Source: a virus
IMG/VR virus record: IMGVR_UViG_3300048438_000153
Coordinates: 62,001 to 126,000 of that record
DNA length: 64,000 bases
Strand: one strand, 5' to 3'
In this document: positions 47,683 through 53,182 of the stretch, in pieces
Layout of the letters: every line of letters begins with the position of its first letter
Position numbering within the stretch: the first letter of the stretch is position 1
Translations under genes and position numbers: made by a program
Notes under the pieces: generated by a model
The model's input: the letters and a program-made list of their open reading frames with translations, nothing else
The model's database searches: none
Told to the model about the DNA's origin: nothing

Positions 47683-48354
47683 ATGAGAACAATCACAGCA
47701 AGAGTCGCCACAAAGTTCTTAAAGAAAGCAGCGGAAAGTCTTGAGATACACATCTATGACTTCGATGGAACTCTGTTCCGTAGTCCTGAAGCTCCTGAGT
47801 GGTGGAGTAAAAGAAGATATGGTCAGTGGCACTCCAACCAATCTTCATTGGGTCAGCCCTTTGTGCCTAACAACCCTTCTTCAGACTATTGGATTAACGG
47901 CGTAGTAGAGGAAGCAAAGAAGTCCATAGCAGACTTGAATACTTGGGCAGTCATGTGTACAGGACGCATCGACACAGGAGCTCTCAGATACAGAGTGGCT
48001 GAGTTACTGAGGCAAGAGGGTCTTGATTTCGATCAGAACTTTCTTAACGACACAGGTAGGCTGACAAGACCCTACAAGAAAGTGACTCTAATCGAACTCC
48101 TGAAGCAGTTCCCACAGGTCAAGAAAGTCGTTGTGTGGGAGGACACTCAGAAAAACCTCGACGCGCTCGAAAGCATCTGCGACAGGATCGGGATCGAGTT
48201 TGAAGGGAAGCTCATTTCTGAGAGGCTTCTCTCTTCAAACCACATCTCAGAGGATGAATACATAGACTTTCTTAGAGGAGAGCTCTCCGCTAAAGAGTTC
48301 ACTCAGATCTATAAGGCTCTACAGAAGAGTAGAAAGAGAAAGCAAGAATTATGA
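47683..48354 (+). CDS. HAD-superfamily phosphatase-like protein with RVAT tag
   Basis: I choose the ATG at 47683 (AGAGGG upstream), giving 223 residues that start MRTITARVATKFLKKAAESL, a form of the shared R-V-A-S tag. HAD motif I is IYDFDGTLF (Asp26, Asp28, Thr30), motif II is MCTGR (Thr93), Lys133 or a neighbour could be motif III and WEDTQKN (152-158) is motif IV. The DFDGTLFRSPEAPEWW region and a cap insertion resemble the HAD domain of Swiss-army-knife RNA repair proteins, suggesting a polynucleotide phosphatase. A small-molecule phosphatase is also possible. It overlaps the next tagged gene by four bases. Confidence 0.7.
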   Translation: MRTITARVATKFLKKAAESLEIHIYDFDGTLFRSPEAPEWWSKRRYGQWHSNQSSLGQPFVPNNPSSDYWINGVVEEAKKSIADLNTWAVMCTGRIDTGALRYRVAELLRQEGLDFDQNFLNDTGRLTRPYKKVTLIELLKQFPQVKKVVVWEDTQKNLDALESICDRIGIEFEGKLISERLLSSNHISEDEYIDFLRGELSAKEFTQIYKALQKSRKRKQEL

Positions 48355-48671
48355 GAAAGACAGCCTCTTCAAAGAGAGTCGCAAAGATGTACTTCTTAGC
48401 GAGCACAAACTTGCCTCTCTTAGAGGAAGCCTTACCAAACACCTTCTCAGAAATCGAGCCCTTTAACCGAGTCTCTTGTAGTCACGACATTATGGAGAGC
48501 CTCAAGGCTGAGAAAGAGTTCAACCAAGAGACTCTCTTAAGGGTCTTGTCTGAGTACACTCAAGTAGATACCAACCTTGTCATGGCTGATGTCTCTCACT
48601 TATTCTCAGACGTGGGAGTAGCTCAGAAAGAAAAGCTCTTATCAGCTCTCACCACAGATAGAGAGCTGTAG
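48351..48671 (+). CDS. Tagged hypothetical protein, 106 residues
   Basis: It begins MRKTASSKRVAKMYFLASTN, combining an R-K-T-A-S start like the TASEI leader with an R-V-A-K-M-Y-F helix like the RVAS tag. The body is helical (LLEEALPNTFSEIEPF, ETLLRVLSEYTQV, EKLLSALTTDREL) and without known domains. It overlaps the HAD-like gene (ATGA) and runs 30 nt into the 3' end of the convergent WGR gene. Confidence 0.55.
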   Translation: MRKTASSKRVAKMYFLASTNLPLLEEALPNTFSEIEPFNRVSCSHDIMESLKAEKEFNQETLLRVLSEYTQVDTNLVMADVSHLFSDVGVAQKEKLLSALTTDREL

Positions 48672-49451
48672 AGTGAGGTAGGTAGAAAGAGAGTTAAGCT
48701 CTTTCACTACCTTGAAGGGGTCGAACTTAAGACGACGATTATCACCTTTAAGTCTAGAAAGAGGCTTTCGGAGTTTTTTCTGAACCTCTTGAGCCATTGA
48801 CTCTTCAAGCTTTGACGTAAGCGCGAAGGCTGACTCAAGATCCTCGATCAAGTCTTGACCAACTTGACCTTGCTCTGCGTCAAGAACAGCCTCTTCAAGT
48901 GCTCTCTTAAGCTTCATAAGAACAGGCTTGCAAGAGATGACTGATTGGTTCGCCCACGAGCCTGCGTGAGACTCTAGACCCACAGGATACTGACCGAGAG
49001 GGAGCTTCCTGTTGTTTGGAGCGCGGTGGTAGTCTCCAAAGGCAGAAATATAACCCTTCTTAACCTTACTTAGCTCAAGGCGTTGAAGCTCGTACTTTGC
49101 ACCCGCGAGGTTCTTGAAGGTATCGCGTCTCTCTTGGAAACGAGGCCCAAGACGACCATACCTCTTGATGAGTGTGTAGCCCCCGACATTCTGAGGGTTC
49201 TGAACGATCAGCATCTCGTAATACTTAGACTGATTCTTCTCGCTATCAATCTTGTAAAGCATGGAGGCTTCCCCCTCCCTTGCTTTCTGACGTGTAAGAC
49301 CCTCAGATTTGAGGTAGGGCTTACCCGCAGCAGTCTTATTGATTTGTTGAGAGGCGCGCTTCGCCATAGCCTGACGAACATAAGCTCTTTTCTCTAGATA
49401 CTCGATGCGGTCTTCAAGGGCTGTCAGATTTTCTGAAGATAACCTATACAT
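48642..49451 (-). CDS. WGR-domain protein with TASEI-like leader
   Basis: 269 residues. It begins MYRLSSENLTALEDRIEYLE, a divergent copy of the TASEI leader, followed by KRAYVRQAMAKRASQQ, a second helical tag-like region. Residues about 75-135 form a WGR domain: KYYEMLIVQN, GYTLIKRYGRLG, RRDTFKNLAGAKYELQ, KVKKGY. WGR domains occur in PARPs and bacterial MolR-type proteins and bind nucleic acids. There is no PARP catalytic domain. The C-terminal part (about 175-269) is helical. The ribosome binding site sits in a hairpin (49456-49497). A DNA- or RNA-binding role inside the virion or host is inference. Confidence 0.7.
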   Translation of the reverse strand: MYRLSSENLTALEDRIEYLEKRAYVRQAMAKRASQQINKTAAGKPYLKSEGLTRQKAREGEASMLYKIDSEKNQSKYYEMLIVQNPQNVGGYTLIKRYGRLGPRFQERRDTFKNLAGAKYELQRLELSKVKKGYISAFGDYHRAPNNRKLPLGQYPVGLESHAGSWANQSVISCKPVLMKLKRALEEAVLDAEQGQVGQDLIEDLESAFALTSKLEESMAQEVQKKLRKPLSRLKGDNRRLKFDPFKVVKELNSLSTYLTLQLSICGES

Positions 49452-49455
49452 AGTG

Positions 49456-49497
49456 TCCTCCTCTTTGGTAAGGAAAATAGATAAACCAAGGAGGAGA
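49456..49497 (-). promoter_or_regulatory. Hairpin holding the WGR gene's ribosome binding site
   Basis: TCCTCCTCTTTGGT (49456-49469) and ACCAAGGAGGAGA (49485-49497) pair along about 12 positions with one mismatch. In the minus-strand RNA the GAGGAGG of the WGR gene is within the stem. No T-run follows, so it is a poor terminator. Confidence 0.5.
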
Positions 49498-49508
49498 TAA
49501 AAAACCTA

Positions 49509-49841
49509 TTAAGAGCTGTAGCTGTAAGAGACTACCGCGAACTCTTTCTTGCCGATGATTTCTTTCGGAGAGAGATCGGTTCTCTTAATAGCCCACTCTA
49601 CATAGTAAGTACGTGGGATAAACTCTGTGCTTAGAGTCTCTCCCACATAGTAGACGCCTTCAGACTCTCTGACAGGAGAGCGATCTCCTAGACCGACGCG
49701 ATAGACTCCTCTTGTTTGAGTCTCACCGTAGAAAGTATACGTGATCTCGTAAGGGTCAAAAGGAAACCCGTTCTCGTCTGCTATAGATACTCTTAAGTCA
49801 TTCGGACCGAGTAGTTGGAGTTGTTTGAACAAAACAGCCAT
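49509..49841 (-). CDS. Probable minor structural protein, 110 residues
   Basis: Beta-rich throughout: DLRVSIADENGFPFDPYEIT, GVYYVGETLSTEFIPRTYYV, KKEFAVVSYSYSS. The D-E-N-G-x-P-x-D-P start and a late ...YYVEW strand are common in small Ig-like phage virion proteins. It overlaps the 67-residue gene upstream (TGATG) and shares a layout with the 112-residue gene at 50056, so the three form a virion-protein set. Exact role unknown. Confidence 0.5.
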   Translation of the reverse strand: MAVLFKQLQLLGPNDLRVSIADENGFPFDPYEITYTFYGETQTRGVYRVGLGDRSPVRESEGVYYVGETLSTEFIPRTYYVEWAIKRTDLSPKEIIGKKEFAVVSYSYSS

Positions 49842-50044
49842 CAGGTAGCACCCGCATATAAACCGAGAAAGAGATCTTCAAGCAGTGAGTGATCGAACAC
49901 ATCGTATATCACGTCTACAGTTTGAGAGTCAGGAAATAGCCAAACGGATCTCCCTACGTTAACCTCAATTAAGGATACCTGAAGAGTGCTACCCTTTAGG
50001 CATCTCCTGAAGAGAGCAACAGGGTTTGAAAAATCAATCAGCAT
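49841..50044 (-). CDS. Small hypothetical protein, 67 residues
   Basis: It starts MLIDFSNPVALFRRCLKGST with AAGGAAC upstream and ends in TGATG overlap with the next gene. Beta-rich VSLIEVNVGRSVWLFPD and an acidic end. It lies between two small structural-like genes and probably belongs with them. No family recognised. Confidence 0.5.
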   Translation of the reverse strand: MLIDFSNPVALFRRCLKGSTLQVSLIEVNVGRSVWLFPDSQTVDVIYDVFDHSLLEDLFLGLYAGAT

Positions 50045-50055
50045 AAGGTGTTCCT

Positions 50056-50394
50056 TCAGAAAGTAGCCAAGAGCTTCTGAGCGGTGACAGGCTTTTCAAC
50101 TTGTATAACTAGGTCGCGGATCAGCTCAGACCCATCAGCCACAAGTTCAGACTTGCATTCTACAAATACAGTATAACCCGCAAGCCCTTCGGGGATTTGA
50201 TACTGAGCTATGAAACGATAAGCCTGATCAGTAGCTCCCATAGGGAGGTCTGCGTCCGTCAAGGCTGTCCTCACAGCGCCTACAAAGTAAAACACTTGAT
50301 AGACGACATTCTGAACGGTCAGCGGTTTACCTAGCTCATCAAGCCAAGACACTTGTAGTGGGTGCGTATCGCCTTCTCTAGCTCTAGTAGTCAT
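50056..50394 (-). CDS. Probable minor structural protein, 112 residues
   Basis: Beta-rich, with an N-terminal HPLQVSWLDELGKPLTVQNV that resembles the D-E-x-G-x-P run of the 110-residue protein, then YQIPEGLAGYTVFVECKSEL. This suggests an Ig-like virion protein. It has GAGGAC upstream, overlapping the end of the EF-hand gene. Assigned from layout and neighbours only. Confidence 0.5.
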   Translation of the reverse strand: MTTRAREGDTHPLQVSWLDELGKPLTVQNVVYQVFYFVGAVRTALTDADLPMGATDQAYRFIAQYQIPEGLAGYTVFVECKSELVADGSELIRDLVIQVEKPVTAQKLLATF

Positions 50395-50396
50395 GA

Positions 50397-51095
50397 TCAG
50401 TCCTCGTGAGTGTGGTAGCCCTCTCCGAAGAGAAAGTAACGGTGGAGGTCAGAGAGCAGAGCGTGGGCGTGTGAAATCTTATCCTCAACCCAATCTTCTA
50501 GCTCCTCACCCTCATGTACTTGACCTTCAAGGGTGCGGAGAAAGTCATCCATCTCTCGGATATTCTGAAGGCTCATGTAAGAGCCTCTGTGATGCCCCCC
50601 TCCTTGCTTCACAAATCGGGAATCGAGATCTCTTTCTAGCTCGTCTTCTTCCTCAATCATATCTACGAGCTGATCCGCGAGGTCATCAATCAAGCCCTCC
50701 TCTTCAGCGATCTCATAGAGATCATAATCTGACGCGGTGCGCTTGTAGAACTCACCCTCAGAAATGAAGCCGTCATCGTCGTCATCGAGAAGATCAAAGC
50801 CCTCTTCCCACTCGCGCTCAGAAATCAAACCGTCGCCATCAATGTCGAGGTCGTCGAAGTGAGGGTTATCCCACTCTTCTTCTGAAATAAAACCAGAGTT
50901 ATCTGTGTCGATCTGATCGAAAGCGTACTCCCACTCTTCGGGAGAAAGGCGTCCGTCATCGTCTTCGTCCATGTCTCGGAAAGAAGATGATGAAGTCTTA
51001 GTCTCACCGTAGTCGTGCCTCATGCGTAGAGGCTGTGTAAGAAAGGGGCTTCTCTCGCGAGAGAAATCAGGTGAGAATTTATGTTTGTAGCTCAT
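50397..51095 (-). CDS. Four-EF-hand calcium-binding protein
   Basis: 232 residues. Four canonical 12-residue EF loops occupy 43-54 (DEDDDGRLSPEE), 63-74 (DTDNSGFISEEE), 84-95 (DIDGDGLISERE) and 104-115 (DDDDDGFISEGE). All have Asp at 1, 3 and 5, Gly at 6 and Glu at 12 apart from Asn/Ser variants in loop two, so calcium binding is very likely. A KRTASDYDLYEIA stretch follows at 118-130. Residues about 175-225 (GSYMSLQNIREMDDFLRTL, ELEDWVEDKISHAHALL) match a helical C-terminal domain seen in many marine phage proteins. The N-terminus is basic and Ser-rich. It lies upstream of the small structural genes, so a calcium-stabilised virion protein is one reading. Confidence 0.85.
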   Translation of the reverse strand: MSYKHKFSPDFSRERSPFLTQPLRMRHDYGETKTSSSSFRDMDEDDDGRLSPEEWEYAFDQIDTDNSGFISEEEWDNPHFDDLDIDGDGLISEREWEEGFDLLDDDDDGFISEGEFYKRTASDYDLYEIAEEEGLIDDLADQLVDMIEEEDELERDLDSRFVKQGGGHHRGSYMSLQNIREMDDFLRTLEGQVHEGEELEDWVEDKISHAHALLSDLHRYFLFGEGYHTHED

Positions 51096-51112
51096 AGCTT
51101 TAGTTGTCTTTC

Positions 51113-51880
51113 TTAGTGGTTGTTGATGTAGGCAGATGCAACGCGCTCAATCATTGCATACCTCTCTCCGCTTGGGCTCTTCTTATGTTTGGGCTTACGC
51201 GATCTACCCTTTGCCACATCTTTACTTCTGTTGTGGTGCTTACCCTTACCTGATGACCCCACGCCCCCATCAAACATACCCTGAGTGCTCGGGTCGCGGA
51301 ACTTAGGTATGGTGTTAGGGTCTTTTTTCTTTTTCTTCTTAGAAGCCGTCTTAAGACTCGCCATCACCTGACGTCCGTCTTCGGTGATCTCACGATCAAG
51401 CATGACCGCAGGCCGACGAACAAGGTAGTTAGGCCATTTCTCAAACCACTTAGAATAAAACTCGTCTTCCCCTACCTCTCTAACAGTCTTATCCGGGTTC
51501 GGGATGTTCGGGTCAGCGACGTGAACGATGTAGTTACCGCGCTCTCCTGTGACATCAAAGATCAGGCTCGCGTGACTCCAATCACGACCCTCGGGATTCC
51601 ACGCAATTAAGACAGGCTTTCCCTGATCAGTCCATGCTTTCACCTGAGAAAGAGTAGCAGGTGTGGTGAGCGTAGCCCGACACCCAAAGTACTGAGCGCA
51701 AGCTAAGACTTCTTCCCATCGAGCACCCTTCATAGGTTGCGCGCCGATGACCTTGTTTACCTGATCTTCGTTGCAGTCAACACCGAGCGCGTTGAGAGCC
51801 ATACACGTCGAGGTAGAGACACAGCTAAACTGAGATCTCTGTCTGATGGGCTTTACGTTAGCCTTCGCTGTTCTTCTCAT
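51113..51880 (-). CDS. C39-like cysteine protease with C-terminal RVAS tag
   Basis: I choose the ATG at 51880 (AAAGG upstream), giving 255 residues that start MRRTAKANVKPIRQRSQFSC; an ATG at 51952 is inside a hairpin. The papain/C39-like triad is visible: Cys20 in QFSCVSTS, His103 in WSHASLIFDV and Asp123 in HVADPN. MKGARWEEVLACAQYFG and the Trp-rich WFEKWPNYLVRRPA are further family features. The C-terminal 60 residues are basic and lysine-rich (KKKKKK, RSKDVAKGRSRKPKHKK) and end ERYAMIERVASAYINNH, with the R-V-A-S tag at the very C-terminus. It may cleave phage or host proteins, perhaps from inside the virion. Confidence 0.75.
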   Translation of the reverse strand: MRRTAKANVKPIRQRSQFSCVSTSTCMALNALGVDCNEDQVNKVIGAQPMKGARWEEVLACAQYFGCRATLTTPATLSQVKAWTDQGKPVLIAWNPEGRDWSHASLIFDVTGERGNYIVHVADPNIPNPDKTVREVGEDEFYSKWFEKWPNYLVRRPAVMLDREITEDGRQVMASLKTASKKKKKKDPNTIPKFRDPSTQGMFDGGVGSSGKGKHHNRSKDVAKGRSRKPKHKKSPSGERYAMIERVASAYINNH

Positions 51881-51941
51881 GGGAAGCACCTTTCTTAGTC
51901 TTTCCTCTAACCCTCTTATAGACGATCTACCAAGGGACGAC

Positions 51942-51966
51942 ATTCTCCGCATATTGTGCGGAGAAT
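51942..51966. promoter_or_regulatory. Perfect 10-bp palindrome, hairpin with 5-nt loop
   Basis: ATTCTCCGCA (51942-51951) and TGCGGAGAAT (51957-51966) are exact complements. It lies in the gap between the C39-like gene and the 52048 gene. It could be an operator or a terminator-like hairpin; no T-run follows on either strand. Confidence 0.6.
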
Positions 51967-52016
51967 AGACCTCTTAATCTCCGCACACTCGAAAAGCATC
52001 TTGCCTCTCCCTAAAT

Positions 52017-52024
52017 ACGATATG
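52017..52024 (+). promoter_or_regulatory. Possible promoter element ACGATATG
   Basis: Twenty-three nt before the 52048 start. It has the GATATG core but is closer than the other copies. Confidence 0.3.
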
Positions 52025-52047
52025 TACCCCTCACAAGGAGGTAAGTC

Positions 52048-52395
52048 ATGATCGCAGTCTTACATGACAAAGACATACTCAGCGTGAGAACAGACAAGCT
52101 GTATGGGGGCGTTATCATCTGCCCTATGAGAAAGAAGAACGCAGAGCAGTTCAGGATATTTATCTTAAACGGAAAGAGATCCTACGCGCTCTCATTTGAT
52201 CAGAGTAGAGGGGAAGTCCTGAAGCACCAATCCGCAAAGACATCTGAAGCCCTTCTCTTAAGGGATCTCATCAAGTCCCTCAATCAAGAAGAATACGTCT
52301 CGATGCACCCCCCTGTTATGTGGGAGTGGGGAGAGAAAGAGCTCGATTATCGAATACTCAAAATGACCCCACACGATTACTTAAACTCATGGTGA
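52048..52395 (+). CDS. Hypothetical protein, 115 residues
   Basis: GGAGGTAAGTC precedes the ATG. Beta-rich at first (MIAVLHDKDILSVRTDKLYG, VIICPMRKK) then helical (TSEALLLRDLIKSLNQE), ending in Trp- and Asp-rich WEWGEKELD. No family is recognised. It precedes the 52406 gene by 10 nt and probably shares its transcript. Confidence 0.5.
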   Translation: MIAVLHDKDILSVRTDKLYGGVIICPMRKKNAEQFRIFILNGKRSYALSFDQSRGEVLKHQSAKTSEALLLRDLIKSLNQEEYVSMHPPVMWEWGEKELDYRILKMTPHDYLNSW

Positions 52396-52405
52396 AAGAA
52401 AGAAC

Positions 52406-53182
52406 ATGAACGAGCAGAAAGCTGGATGTGAAGCCATCGTGGAAGCGATGAAGGAAGACGCTAAGAAAAAAGGCTCTAGGGCAAAAAATATCGACCATTG
52501 GAAGTCCTTTGCCTGCCAAGCCATCGGAATCTCCAAGATGGGGTCAGCGCGGTGGCTGATGGTCATCAACTACGGCGTGAGAGAAGGCTATTTTAAGATT
52601 GTAAACGTCAAGGAAAAAGAAACCCTCTCCTTAGACACAGAGACACCCCCCCAAGTCTCTCTCATCGAAGAAGATCCCGAAGTCGAGACTCCTGAGCCTC
52701 CCGAAACGCCAAAGCGCGACAAGAGAGGATTCATGCCCTCTGACTACATCAAGGGTACAGGGATGCTTAAAGCAGAAACACCTAGAGCCAAGTCAATTCG
52801 AGAGAACGCGCACCGCTCAGACCTCATCCCTCAAAAGGGAGATCTCCTATGGGCGATCCGACCCGATAACTCCGTCTTCCATTCTGAAGTAGAAGAGGTC
52901 AGCATCGGAGTCCACGTCACGCCCCTCAATAAGAAAGATGGGCATTGGAGCTACGTCTCCTCTAATGACGTGTATGAAGATCAGAAAGAAGCTAAGAAAG
53001 AAGCGGATCGCAGAAGGTCAGAGAAAGAGAAAAGGTCAGCTAAGACTTATTGGTCTGCCGAGCTCGTGAATCGCGACGAATACGCTCTCTTCAAAGAATA
53101 CCTTGATAACAGAGAAGCCTTCTTCGCCTACTTGAAAAAGTTCTCCGAGGACACTGAGCTTGAGGGCAATCTCTTAAGCTAA
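52406..53182 (+). CDS. Hypothetical protein, 258 residues
   Basis: The N-terminal 65 residues look like a small winged-helix-type domain (GCEAIVEAMKEDAKKKGS, GSARWLMVINYGVREGYFKI). A Pro/Glu-rich linker (about 85-105) follows, then a beta-rich region (DLLWAIRPDNSVFHSEVEEV) and a charged coiled coil. No known family. The DNA-binding idea is from the first domain's look only. It overlaps the convergent spike gene by nine bases. Confidence 0.5.
   Translation: MNEQKAGCEAIVEAMKEDAKKKGSRAKNIDHWKSFACQAIGISKMGSARWLMVINYGVREGYFKIVNVKEKETLSLDTETPPQVSLIEEDPEVETPEPPETPKRDKRGFMPSDYIKGTGMLKAETPRAKSIRENAHRSDLIPQKGDLLWAIRPDNSVFHSEVEEVSIGVHVTPLNKKDGHWSYVSSNDVYEDQKEAKKEADRRRSEKEKRSAKTYWSAELVNRDEYALFKEYLDNREAFFAYLKKFSEDTELEGNLLS

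Noticed and set aside
50393-50767. Plus-strand open frame of 124 codons opposite the EF-hand gene
   Set aside because: The EF-hand motifs on the other strand are unmistakable; the plus frame is Pro/Arg/His-rich without homology or ribosome binding site.
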